Below are positions 1 to 7,765 of a stretch of 8,499 nucleotides of DNA, in pieces. A program made the translations under genes and the position numbers. The stretch lies in NCBI GenBank assembly GCA_946613955.1, contig CAMOGC010000061.1, forward strand, positions 1 to 8,499, given 5' to 3'. The notes beneath the pieces were generated by a model. It saw only the letters and a program-made list of their open reading frames with translations, did not search any database and had not been told where the DNA came from. Each line of letters begins with the position of its first letter. The stretch's first letter is position 1. Origin of the DNA: an uncultured Clostridia bacterium. GTDB taxonomy: Bacteria > Bacillota_A > Clostridia > Christensenellales > Aristaeellaceae.

Positions 1-384
<384 letters not shown>

Positions 385-387
385 GGC

Positions 388-1281
388 TTATTTCTGGTGC
401 AGATCAAGCTGCGGATAGGGCACTTCCACCCCGGCTTCCCGGAAGCTGACAAACAGATCACGGTTCAGAATGCGCTGCACGCTGTAGATATCGCTTTCCT
501 CCACTTCCACAACAAAGCGCAGCGTGACGCCGGATTCCCCCAACTCCTGGACGCCAAGATAGACCGGGCATGCGGCCATCTTGTCCTTATGGGCGCTGTA
601 GATACCCTTCAGAATCTCGGGAAGCTTTTCCTCGAAGGCCGGCAGATCCGTTTCATAAGGAATCTGGATATCCGCAATCGAGCGCGACGCGTGATCGGAG
701 CGGTTCAGAATGTCCTTCATATTGGAATTGTTGATGATTTTCACGTTGCCGCCGGGGTCGGTAATGCTGGTGGTCCGGATGCCGATATCCGACACGGTCC
801 CGCGGAAGCCGCCCACCTCCACGATATCCCCGACGTTGTACTGGTTTTCAAAAAGCATGAAAAAGCCGGTAATCACGTCTTCTATCAGGCTTTCCGCGCC
901 GAAGCCGACGATCAGGGCGACCACCCCGACCGAGGCCATAATCGTGGACACGTCGACGCCCACGATGCTCAATCCCCAGCAGAGGATGATGATGGCGGAC
1001 GCGTATCGAAGCAGGCTCTGGGTAATGGTAATGACCGTGGCGGAGCGGTGGGTCGAATGCTTAAAAAGGCCCAGCAGAAGCACCAGCGCCTTTTGTACCG
1101 CCAGCACCAGGCAGACCATCACCACCAGCCGAAGCACGGTTTCCTTGTTGATCCGGATATTCCCCATCGCGCTTCCGATCCCTTTGAAGACCCCGCTGTT
1201 GATTCCGACCCCAAGGGCCGCCCCGCCGATGACCAGGCAAAGGATCAGACCGATCAGCTGTTTTCCCTTTTTATCCCTCAC
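388..1281 (-). CDS. MscS-family small-conductance mechanosensitive channel
   Basis: Predicted inner-membrane channel that opens under membrane tension and releases solutes on hypo-osmotic shock. The 297-aa product is close to single-domain MscS in size (E. coli MscS is 286 aa). Hydrophobic segments lie at about residues 9-27, 50-73 and 93-109. They are followed by the Gly/Ala-rich pore helix at about 112-145, which runs into the family's FENQYNVGDIV and GTVSDIGIRTT motifs of the beta domain. The alpha/beta C-terminal domain ends in VPYPQLDLHQK. I chose GTG at 1281 because a GGGAGG ribosome binding site (1291-1296) sits 9 nt before it. The longer TTG start at 1302 would place that site inside the coding sequence. 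It is the first gene of a minus-strand operon with the Thr-Pro linker gene, behind the promoter at 1329-1357. The family call is firm; which MscS paralogue it is cannot be told. Confidence 0.93.
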   Translation of the reverse strand: MRDKKGKQLIGLILCLVIGGAALGVGINSGVFKGIGSAMGNIRINKETVLRLVVMVCLVLAVQKALVLLLGLFKHSTHRSATVITITQSLLRYASAIIILCWGLSIVGVDVSTIMASVGVVALIVGFGAESLIEDVITGFFMLFENQYNVGDIVEVGGFRGTVSDIGIRTTSITDPGGNVKIINNSNMKDILNRSDHASRSIADIQIPYETDLPAFEEKLPEILKGIYSAHKDKMAACPVYLGVQELGESGVTLRFVVEVEESDIYSVQRILNRDLFVSFREAGVEVPYPQLDLHQK

Positions 1282-1290
1282 GATGCTATT

Positions 1291-1296
1291 CCTCCC
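1291..1296 (-). promoter_or_regulatory. Ribosome binding site deciding the MscS start
   Basis: The minus strand reads GGGAGG here, 9 nt before the GTG at 1281-1279. It lies downstream of the in-frame TTG at 1302, which has no such site at a usable distance. This supports the shorter 297-residue protein. Confidence 0.75.
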
Positions 1297-1328
1297 ATGC
1301 AAATATGTAAATTCATGTCGTTGCGGGT

Positions 1329-1357
1329 ATTATACCATTGTTCCGTACAATCCGCAA
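1329..1357 (-). promoter_or_regulatory. Sigma-70/SigA-type promoter for the MscS operon
   Basis: A perfect TATAAT (minus strand, 1334-1329) is preceded at a 17-bp spacing by TTGCGG (1357-1352), which matches the first three bases of TTGACA. Transcription would begin near 1322, leaving a leader of about 40 nt before the GTG start at 1281. Position, spacing and orientation all fit the channel gene. Confidence 0.75.
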
Positions 1358-1472
1358 GCGCGCGGACATTCCTTTCTTTCCGCGGAAGGCGCTTCCGTCA
1401 GATGGCTTTTTTGGCCGGGCCGCGAGCTTCCGGCGGGTCAGCGTTTTTCGCGGCCGATCTTTTGTTTTTTAC

Positions 1473-1501
1473 TTTTTTTTCCGCCGTTTATCGTGTATAA
1501 T
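1473..1501 (+). promoter_or_regulatory. Probable promoter of the PAS-GGDEF-EAL gene
   Basis: A perfect TATAAT lies at 1496-1501. Seventeen bases upstream there is only a T-run (1473-1478), a poor -35, so the promoter may be weak or helped by an activator; the T-rich upstream strip could act as an UP-like element. Transcription would start near 1508, giving a leader of about 100 nt before the ATG at 1610. Confidence 0.55.
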
Positions 1502-1521
1502 AGAAACGGAGATCCTTTCTC

Positions 1522-1559
1522 CTCCGGAAATCGTTCTGATTACGCGATTCTTCCCGGAG
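1522..1559 (+). other. Imperfect hairpin in the leader of the PAS-GGDEF-EAL gene
   Basis: CTCCGG near the start pairs with CCGGAG near the end, and AATCG with CGATT inside, separated by small bulges and a loop of about 11 nt. It would lie in the 5' untranslated RNA, about 50 nt before the ribosome binding site. It does not resemble a c-di-GMP riboswitch as far as I can judge by eye, and no T-run follows, so it is not a terminator. Confidence 0.35.
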
Positions 1560-1609
1560 CACCGAACCGACAGACGCGCAAAATGATCAAGAATTAGGGG
1601 TAATATCCG

Positions 1610-4585
1610 ATGGATCATGCGAAAAAATATACTCTGCCTCCCGACGCCCTTGCCGTCATCTCCGGCATGAGGGTTCCTTTTGCCGTCTACCAGTTTCTCA
1701 ACCGCCGGGTCGTAACCATCGCCCTCTCCCAGGGGTTCTGCGATCTTTTCGGATACTCGGATCCCGCCCGGGCCCGTTACGACATGGATCACAACATGTA
1801 TAAGGACACCCACCCCGACGACGCGGCCCGGATTGCCAACGAGGCCCTCCGCTTTGCCACCGAGGGGGGCCGCTACGAGGTCGTTTACCGGACGCTGGTT
1901 CCGGGCGGCGGATATAAGGTCATTCACGCCCTGGGCGAGCATGTGGATATGGGGGACGGCGTCCGGCTCGCCCACGTCTGGTATATGGACGAGGGCACCT
2001 ATACGGAGGAGCCCGGCGCGCACGAAACCGAGCTGAGCAAGGCCCTGAACAACGCCCTGCATGAGCAGAGCCTGGCCAAGGCCAGCTCCTACGACTTCCT
2101 GACCGGGCTTCCCAGCATGACGTATTTTTTCGAGCTGGCGGAAGCCGCGAAAGAAGCGATGCTCCATCAGGGCATTCAGCCGATCTTTCTGTATTTTGAC
2201 ATGAGCGGCATGAAGTTCTATAACCGGAAATACGGCTTCGCGGAAGGGGATCGGATGATCAAGGCCTTCTCCAAGCTGCTGGCCGAGGTTTTCAGCAACG
2301 AGAGCTGCTGCCATATCGGCGGGGATCATTTCGCCGCCTTTGCCCCGGAGGACGGAGTGGAAGAGAAGCTGAACCGCCTCTTTGCCCAATGGCAGAAAAC
2401 GAAGGGGCTCAAGACGCTGCCCGTCCGGGTCGGCATCTATTCCAACCGCGCGGGGGATGTCCCCGTCAGCACCGCCTGCGACCGGGCGAAGTTCGCCTGC
2501 GACTCCATCCGGAAAAACTATATTTCCGGCTTTGGATACTATAACGAGAACCTGCGGGACGATCTGGAAAAGCGCCAGTATATCCTCTCCAGCCTCGACC
2601 GGGCGCTGGCGGAAAACTGGATCCGGGTGTATTACCAGCCCATCGTCCGGGCGGTGAACGGCCGGGTTTGCGACGAGGAAGCCCTGGCCCGCTGGATCGA
2701 TCCGGAAAAGGGATACCTGCCGCCCATCGACTTTATTCCCTATCTGGAGGAAGCGGGGCAGATTTACCGGCTGGATCTGTATGTGCTGGAGCAGGTGCTG
2801 GGGAAAATCAAAAGAATCCGCGAATCCGGCCTGCCGGTGGTTCCCCAGTCTGTCAACCTGTCCCGCTCCGATTTCGACACCTGCGACATCGTGGAGGAAA
2901 TCCGCCGGCGGGTGGACGAGGCGGGGATTTCCCGGAATCTCATCACTCTGGAAATTACGGAAAGCATTTTCTCCGAGGATTTCAGCTTTATCAAGGAAAA
3001 GATCGGGCAATTCAGGGCCCTGGGCTTCCAGGTCTGGATGGACGACTTTGGGAGCGGCTATTCCTCCCTGAACGTGCTGCAGAGCGTCACCTTTGATCTG
3101 ATCAAATTTGACATGAGCTTCATGACGCGCCTGAACGAGGGCAGCGCCGGCAAAATCATCCTGACGGAGCTGATGAAAATGGCGACCGCGCTGGGGGTGG
3201 ACACCGTCTGCGAAGGCGTCGAAACCGAGGAACAGGTTCATTTTCTGCAGGCCATCGGCTGCTCAAAGCTCCAGGGGTATTACTACCTGCAGCCGATTCC
3301 GGAGGAGGCAATTCTGAAAAGATACCGTGCCGGAACCCAGATCGGTTTCGAAAACCCGAAGGAATCCGCCTATTTCGACGCCATGGGCCGGATCAATCTG
3401 TATGACATGTCCTTCCTGGCCAATCGGAAGGATAACCTCCTCCGGAGCACCTTTGATTCCCTGCCCGTATCCGTCATCGAGGTCACCCCGGACGGAAAAA
3501 CGGAGCAGTTTCTGCGGTGCAACGAATCCTTTCGCGCCTTTATGCAGAAGGCCTTCGGCATCGATCTGTCCCTCCGGAAGGATATGCTATCCACCCCGGA
3601 AACCGGTCCCGGCAGCGTCTTCATGAAGAAGATCCGCGAATGCTGTGAGGACGGGGATTCCACCCTGATCGAGGAAAAAGGCGCAAACGGGATGCTGATT
3701 CATTCCCTCGCCCGCAGGATCAGCACAAATCCGGTCACCGGCCGGATCGCCCTGGCCGTGGCGGTGCTGTCCATTTCGGAGCCCGGCGACGGCGCCTCCT
3801 ACGCCGGCATCGCCCGCGCCCTGGCGGCGGATTATTACAACCTTTTCTATGTGGATATCAACAGCGGGGATTATATAGAGTATACCTCCACCGTCGGCGC
3901 GGAGGAAATGGCCCTGGAGCGCCGGGGAACCGATTTCTTTACCCTGGCCCGGAACGATTCCCTGCAGCGGATCCATCCCGCGGATCAGGAAATCTTCCTG
4001 CAGCGCTTTAACCGGGAGCCCATCCTCCGGACGCTGGACAAGCAGGGCTCCTTTTCCCTGGTTTACCGTCTGATGGATTTCGGCGCGCCGCGTTACGTCC
4101 GCATGAAAATTACCCGCGTGGATACCGACCGGGATCATATCATCATCGGCATCAGCCTGATCGACGAGGAAATGAAGCTGCAGCGGGAGGCCTATGTCCT
4201 GCGCCAGGAACGGGTCGCCCTCGGGCGCATCGCCGCCCTCTCCGCCGACTATATCGTCCTCTATACGGTGAACCCGGAAACCGGCCGCTATGTCCAGTAC
4301 AGCCCCTCCAGGGAATACCGCAGCTTCGGCCTGGCCGAGCGGGGGGAGGATTTCTTCTCCGACCTGCGAAGGGATGCCCCCAAGGCGGTCGATCCGGCGG
4401 ATCTGGAAACCAATCTGAAAGCTTTGACCAAAGATAACATCCTGGGGGAAATACAGCGAAACGGCATCTTTAAGCTGCGCTACGGGCTGATGATCGACGG
4501 AAAATCCACCCCTGTCACCCTCCGGGCGACCACCGTCCGGGAACCCGACGGGGAAAAGATCCTGATCGGCATCCGTTTGAGGTAA
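1610..4585 (+). CDS. PAS-GGDEF(degenerate)-EAL cyclic-di-GMP phosphodiesterase with C-terminal sensory repeats
   Basis: Predicted cytosolic enzyme hydrolysing c-di-GMP to pGpG. Residues about 15-125 are PAS-like (THPDD motif) and about 165-310 form a GGDEF domain. The EAL domain (about 325-570) keeps its catalytic set: EAL at 357-359, N416, E451, DDFGSGYSSL from 478, K499, EGVET from 535 and Q555. The GGDEF domain looks impaired. The motif is GGDHF (237-241), the usual DxD is D197-M-S199, the phosphate-binding lysine position is D298, and the RxxD inhibitory site reads FSNE. D197, K202, N205, D214 and D239 remain, so it may bind GTP as a regulatory module. After the EAL come a PAS-like segment (about 605-725) and two related segments (about 735-865 and 874-991). 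There is no membrane span. The ATG at 1610 follows AGGGG (1596-1600) by 9 nt. The gene converges on an HD-GYP gene. The EAL call is firm; the ligands are unknown. Confidence 0.93.
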   Translation: MDHAKKYTLPPDALAVISGMRVPFAVYQFLNRRVVTIALSQGFCDLFGYSDPARARYDMDHNMYKDTHPDDAARIANEALRFATEGGRYEVVYRTLVPGGGYKVIHALGEHVDMGDGVRLAHVWYMDEGTYTEEPGAHETELSKALNNALHEQSLAKASSYDFLTGLPSMTYFFELAEAAKEAMLHQGIQPIFLYFDMSGMKFYNRKYGFAEGDRMIKAFSKLLAEVFSNESCCHIGGDHFAAFAPEDGVEEKLNRLFAQWQKTKGLKTLPVRVGIYSNRAGDVPVSTACDRAKFACDSIRKNYISGFGYYNENLRDDLEKRQYILSSLDRALAENWIRVYYQPIVRAVNGRVCDEEALARWIDPEKGYLPPIDFIPYLEEAGQIYRLDLYVLEQVLGKIKRIRESGLPVVPQSVNLSRSDFDTCDIVEEIRRRVDEAGISRNLITLEITESIFSEDFSFIKEKIGQFRALGFQVWMDDFGSGYSSLNVLQSVTFDLIKFDMSFMTRLNEGSAGKIILTELMKMATALGVDTVCEGVETEEQVHFLQAIGCSKLQGYYYLQPIPEEAILKRYRAGTQIGFENPKESAYFDAMGRINLYDMSFLANRKDNLLRSTFDSLPVSVIEVTPDGKTEQFLRCNESFRAFMQKAFGIDLSLRKDMLSTPETGPGSVFMKKIRECCEDGDSTLIEEKGANGMLIHSLARRISTNPVTGRIALAVAVLSISEPGDGASYAGIARALAADYYNLFYVDINSGDYIEYTSTVGAEEMALERRGTDFFTLARNDSLQRIHPADQEIFLQRFNREPILRTLDKQGSFSLVYRLMDFGAPRYVRMKITRVDTDRDHIIIGISLIDEEMKLQREAYVLRQERVALGRIAALSADYIVLYTVNPETGRYVQYSPSREYRSFGLAERGEDFFSDLRRDAPKAVDPADLETNLKALTKDNILGEIQRNGIFKLRYGLMIDGKSTPVTLRATTVREPDGEKILIGIRLR

Positions 4586-4622
4586 AAAAACGCCCGGCGG
4601 GAAAATAACCCTCCGGGCGTTT
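4584..4622. terminator. Bidirectional terminator hairpin, strongest for the minus strand
   Basis: The arms 4588-4601 and 4609-4622 pair over 14 positions with one C/T mismatch around a 7-nt loop. On the minus strand the hairpin is followed by seven T (from the A run 4584-4590), a textbook intrinsic terminator for the HD-GYP gene. On the plus strand only TTT follows, so it is weaker for the PAS-GGDEF-EAL gene. The A run includes the last bases of that gene's TAA stop. Confidence 0.85.
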
Positions 4623-4638
4623 CCGTTCAAGAAAAAGC

Positions 4639-4669
4639 AATGCCCGGCGGAAAAACCGCCGGGCGTTTT
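4639..4669. terminator. Second terminator hairpin between the convergent genes
   Basis: GCCCGGCGG (4642-4650) pairs perfectly with CCGCCGGGC (4656-4664) around AAAAA, extended by T-G and A-T pairs. On the plus strand GTTTTG follows, fitting termination of the PAS-GGDEF-EAL transcript. On the minus strand a T5 run comes a few bases later. Its arms nearly duplicate those of the hairpin at 4588-4622. Confidence 0.8.
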
Positions 4670-4684
4670 GCGAAAAAAGCGGCT

Positions 4685-6406
4685 TCAGCTTCCCTCCGGC
4701 GGCAGGCTCCGATAGTAAGCCTCCATGCGGGGGCGCGCGGCGACATAGAACTTTTCCAGGTTCGGATCGAAATGCTTTCCCATGCTTTCCATCATGATCC
4801 CGTCCGCCTTGTCAAAAGGCATGCTATCCTTATAAATCCTTTTGCTGACCAGCGCGTCATAAACGTCGGCGATGGCCATGATTCGGGCCTCGATGGGAAT
4901 TTCCTCTCCCTTCAGCCCGTCCGGATAGCCGGATCCGTCCATCCGCTCATGATGATAGTGGGCGACATTTTCCGCGATTTTTTTGAATTCCTCGTCCTTC
5001 AAGTTTCGCAAAATCTTCCGCAGGATCCGCGCGCCTTCAGGCGCGTGGGTCTTCATGATTTCAAATTCCTCCGGGGTAAAGCGGCCGGGCTTTCGGAGAA
5101 CCTCGTCCCTTACGGCGATTTTTCCGATATCGTGAAGGGGCGCGGCCTTCCTGATCCGCCTCCCGAAGCCCTCGTCCAGGCCGTATTTCTTCATGAAATC
5201 CGCGTCCTGCGCGATTTCCTCCATCAGGATTTTCACCACGTCGCTGGTACGGATAATATGCCCGCCGGTGGAATTGTCCCGGCTTTCCACCATCACCGCC
5301 ATGCTGCGGATCATATCGTCATGCATCTGCACCAGATCCCGGGTTCGCTCTTCGACCTCGCGGGAGAGCTCTTCCTTCCGGTTGCTCAGATACAGCACAT
5401 ATTTCTGCCGCTCGGTATCGTCGTTAATGACCAGCTGATACCCTTTTCTTTTGCTGCCGTCATAAAGACCGTTTACGTCGATCTGATAGATCCGGTCCCC
5501 GCGGCGATCGGTATTCTTGTTTTCCTTCTCGTCCACCTGATACCGCTTGATCCAGGGCATCACGATTTCCGCCAGCGTCCGGTTCCGGGAAATATTCCGG
5601 TCCACCGTCATCGTTTTCAGCTCCGGATAGATATTCTTCGCCGTCTCGTTGCTCCCCAGATAATTCATCTTAAAATCAAAGGAGATGAACCCGGTCGTCC
5701 CCGTCTGCATCAGGGAATCGATGGCGGTTTCCGAAATATCATAGAGGCAGATGCGCTGGGTAATCAGCAGATACATGATCTGGGCAAAAACATAGCCGGC
5801 GGGCAGCAGCTCGAGCCGATCCGTCATGAATCTTCCGCCGAAGAAGCAGACCAGGGCCACCACCTCCGGCAGGAAGAGCAGCCAGATAATCTTCCGGGAA
5901 ATCTCCTTTTTCCGGAAATAGCTGTACAGAATCACGCCGAGGCTGATTGCGAAATAGATTCCCAGCAGCAGATAGAAGACCGCGTGCATCGGTCCGTATT
6001 CCTTGATGGGAACCCGGACGCCGTCGATCATCTTCAGGTGGATGCTCCGATAGAAAATCGGGCCGGACCCGATGGTCTGCGCGCTGAGAAAAAACCCCAT
6101 GCAGCCCAGCAGCATCAGCACCTGGACCGGCTTGGGCACCTTTACATGGCATAAATTGCAGATATTCAGAAACAGGATGAAGGGCAGAAAGCAGCCGCCG
6201 ATATAGGCGATTTTCGTTGCCTGGAGATAAAGCTCCTCGTTTCCCGCGACGGCCTGCAGCAGGAATCCCAGGTTGGCGATGGGAATCAGGGCAAAGGTCA
6301 GCGTAAAGCTGGCGCTGAAATGCTTCCGCCACAGGCAGGCATAGATGATCGTGCACACCAGGGAAGCCAGAAACATCCCGCCGTAATACCATTCCACCCA
6401 GCTCAT
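4685..6406 (-). CDS. 7TM-sensor HD-GYP cyclic-di-GMP phosphodiesterase
   Basis: Predicted membrane receptor with a cytosolic HD-GYP domain that degrades c-di-GMP. Seven hydrophobic segments fill residues 4 to about 220, resembling the 7TM sensor region found on some histidine kinases and GGDEF proteins. A PAS-like linker follows (about 225-340), then a helical, charged stretch (about 343-375) likely to be coiled coil. The HD-GYP domain (about 365-560) has all expected landmarks: GGHIIRT, HD at 425-426 in PLHDIGK, THAPEGARIL, HHERMDGSGYP with HH at 485-486 and GYP at 493-495, and ADVYDAL. The ATG follows AAAGGAG (6421-6415) by 8 nt. No convincing promoter is visible in the 177-bp gap upstream and no terminator follows the L,D-transpeptidase gene there, so the two may be co-transcribed. 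Transcription ends at the hairpin 4584-4622. The domain call is firm; the signal sensed is unknown. Confidence 0.94.
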   Translation of the reverse strand: MSWVEWYYGGMFLASLVCTIIYACLWRKHFSASFTLTFALIPIANLGFLLQAVAGNEELYLQATKIAYIGGCFLPFILFLNICNLCHVKVPKPVQVLMLLGCMGFFLSAQTIGSGPIFYRSIHLKMIDGVRVPIKEYGPMHAVFYLLLGIYFAISLGVILYSYFRKKEISRKIIWLLFLPEVVALVCFFGGRFMTDRLELLPAGYVFAQIMYLLITQRICLYDISETAIDSLMQTGTTGFISFDFKMNYLGSNETAKNIYPELKTMTVDRNISRNRTLAEIVMPWIKRYQVDEKENKNTDRRGDRIYQIDVNGLYDGSKRKGYQLVINDDTERQKYVLYLSNRKEELSREVEERTRDLVQMHDDMIRSMAVMVESRDNSTGGHIIRTSDVVKILMEEIAQDADFMKKYGLDEGFGRRIRKAAPLHDIGKIAVRDEVLRKPGRFTPEEFEIMKTHAPEGARILRKILRNLKDEEFKKIAENVAHYHHERMDGSGYPDGLKGEEIPIEARIMAIADVYDALVSKRIYKDSMPFDKADGIMMESMGKHFDPNLEKFYVAARPRMEAYYRSLPPEGS

Positions 6407-6471
6407 GCTCGCTTCTCCTTTGGGCTTCGCCCCGCGCCCGGTTTTATCGATCCTCTCTTCCCCCGCCGGGA

Positions 6472-6506
6472 GCGGATCACCTTCCCGGGAAATCGGTCTG
6501 ATCCGC
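6472..6506 (+). other. Inverted repeat with T-run, possible antisense terminator
   Basis: GCGGATCA (6472-6479) and TGATCCGC (6499-6506) are perfect inverted copies around 19 nt that contain the palindrome TTCCCGGGAA (6483-6492). On the plus strand CCTTTTTG follows, giving terminator-like geometry opposite to the genes on both sides. On the minus strand no T-run follows, so it would be a plain stem in the RNA between the L,D-transpeptidase and HD-GYP genes. The rest of the gap 6407-6583 holds the HD-GYP ribosome binding site and a short direct repeat. Confidence 0.4.
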
Positions 6507-6554
6507 CCTTTTTGATCTGGTCGGGGATTTTTACATCAGGTTTTCCTGGACCCG

Positions 6555-6600
6555 CTTCGCTCCCGGCCGGCTTTCCCCGCTCGTTACTTCGCTCCCGGCC
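6555..6600. repeat. 14-bp direct repeat at the 3' end of the L,D-transpeptidase gene
   Basis: CTTCGCTCCCGGCC occurs at 6555-6568 and again at 6587-6600, 32 bp apart. The second copy encodes the last residues of the L,D-transpeptidase, ending next to its stop; the first lies just outside the gene. It looks like a small local duplication of the gene end. Confidence 0.7.
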
Positions 6601-7765
6601 AGAAGCTCATCACTTCTCCCGGGGAATCGGTCGCGTGGGCCTCGTTGATCTTTTCGATCACATCCTTCCGGGGGGAGGGCTGGCAGTTGGGGCAGGGATC
6701 CAGCTTCGCGAAGGCTCCCTCCTCCAGCTCGCCGTAGGTAAAAGCCGTCAGGGGCAGGAATTTTTTTCTCACCCCGGGGCAGTTGGCGGTGGAATGATAG
6801 AGGCTTCCGCCGTTGGGATTGTAATACAGGGTCAGGCTGTCGTCCGGAATCCGGACGGCGCGGCCCGCGTAATCCTCCCAGATCACAAATTTCACCTTGG
6901 GCTTTTTCCCAGTAATGGCTTTTTTGATCTGGGTATAGATGCTTTTCATGTTCGCGCCGTCGCGGTTGGCCAGCCGCTGCGTCCGGATGCAGCCGTGGCT
7001 GGCCCGGGTGCCGAGCTTTCCCTCGCCGCCGGTCTTGTAATTCCGGGTCCCGTCGGCGTTTTTGACGTGGGGCACCTCGTGCAGATAGTCGTCGTCGTTA
7101 TACCGCAGGGCCAGGTCGCAGATCAGCTTTTCGCTGGTAATGGCTCCGGTGGCGGATATCAGCAGAAACTCGCCGGAGCGGGTTTCGTTATAAGGCTGCT
7201 TGTCGTTATAGAGCCCTGTCGAAACCGCCAGCTCCGTTTCCAGATGCCCGTTATGGAAAAAATACAGCCGCTGCGTCATCTTGTCGACGACGATGCCCAT
7301 TTCCTGGTTCACGGGAACCGTCTTGAGCATATCGCTTTTGATCCACCCGGTCACGAACGCGTTATAGTTTTTGACCTTGCTGTCGAAAAAGCTGGTGGAA
7401 TAGGTTTCGATCAGGGTCCAGTCGTCCATTTCCTCGAGCACGTGCACCCCCTGGGAGGAGCCGGTAATCATCCCCAGGGGCTCGCTGTTCTCGTCCGGCT
7501 CGGCATAGAGCACCGTATGCTTCCGCTGATCCAGGTTCACCACCACGATGTCGGAGGTCAGCATTTTCCAGACGGCCTCCTCGTCGGTTATATTCATGGG
7601 GGTGCACCAGAAGCATCCGTCCTCATGGGCGGGGGTATAGGTGCTGCGCAGGGCCGGGGTTATTTCCGTTTCCTCCGGCACGAGGCAGAGGCGGCTTTCC
7701 TCCCCGAAGGCGCCGGAGCTCAAAAGAAGAGCGGCGAATAATACAGCGGCGAGGCGTTTGAGCAT
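6584..7765 (-). CDS. Secreted L,D-transpeptidase (YkuD family) with SH3-like and Cys-rich C-terminal segments
   Basis: Predicted exported peptidoglycan cross-linking or remodelling enzyme. Residues 1-21 form a signal peptide with a basic start, a hydrophobic core and likely cleavage after SGAFG. A CFWC motif (51-54) follows. Residues about 71-145 look like a bacterial SH3 fold that would bind wall material. The YkuD catalytic domain spans about 156-294, with the nucleophile in SHGCIR (S256, H257, C259, R261) and an upstream histidine at 229 or 233. The C-terminal tail (about 312-365) has YHSTANC and PCPNC, with H324, C329, C358 and C361 spaced like a small metal-binding module, as seen at the ends of some other secreted clostridial proteins. 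The ATG follows AAGGAGG (7783-7777) by 11 nt, slightly long. It is transcribed from 7888-7916 and is 177 bp upstream of the HD-GYP gene. The YkuD call is firm; metal binding is inference. Confidence 0.93.
   Translation of the reverse strand: MLKRLAAVLFAALLLSSGAFGEESRLCLVPEETEITPALRSTYTPAHEDGCFWCTPMNITDEEAVWKMLTSDIVVVNLDQRKHTVLYAEPDENSEPLGMITGSSQGVHVLEEMDDWTLIETYSTSFFDSKVKNYNAFVTGWIKSDMLKTVPVNQEMGIVVDKMTQRLYFFHNGHLETELAVSTGLYNDKQPYNETRSGEFLLISATGAITSEKLICDLALRYNDDDYLHEVPHVKNADGTRNYKTGGEGKLGTRASHGCIRTQRLANRDGANMKSIYTQIKKAITGKKPKVKFVIWEDYAGRAVRIPDDSLTLYYNPNGGSLYHSTANCPGVRKKFLPLTAFTYGELEEGAFAKLDPCPNCQPSPRKDVIEKINEAHATDSPGEVMSFWPGAK

Larger units (their letters stand above)
1282..1609. other. Divergent intergenic region between the channel operon and the PAS-GGDEF-EAL gene
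   Basis: This 328-bp gap holds the minus-strand promoter (1329-1357), the plus-strand -10 (1496-1501) and a leader hairpin (1522-1559). Between the promoters lie two small symmetric elements: the palindrome TTCCGCGGAA (1378-1387) and the overlapping stem GGAAG-GCG-CTTCC (1384-1396). Either could be a protein-binding site, but no known operator was recognised. The strip 1450-1480 has long T runs. I see no credible small gene; the open frames crossing the region start at weak codons without ribosome binding sites. Confidence 0.6.

Noticed and set aside
397..1500. Long plus-strand frame opposite the MscS gene
   Set aside because: His/Asp-rich composition typical of antisense frames in GC-rich genes; the minus strand encodes an unmistakable MscS channel.
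1338..1586. 82-residue plus-strand frame in the divergent intergenic region
   Set aside because: Starts with TTG next to the channel promoter, has no ribosome binding site, overlaps the -10 of the downstream gene and shows no recognisable features.
1502..1609. c-di-GMP riboswitch before the PAS-GGDEF-EAL gene
   Set aside because: The leader is the right length and the gene would fit, but I do not see the conserved core sequences of either c-di-GMP riboswitch class.
4640..6154. 504-residue plus-strand frame
   Set aside because: Antisense shadow of the HD-GYP gene, whose catalytic motifs are complete.
6320..7741. 473-residue plus-strand frame
   Set aside because: Antisense shadow of the L,D-transpeptidase gene; no ribosome binding site or family resemblance.
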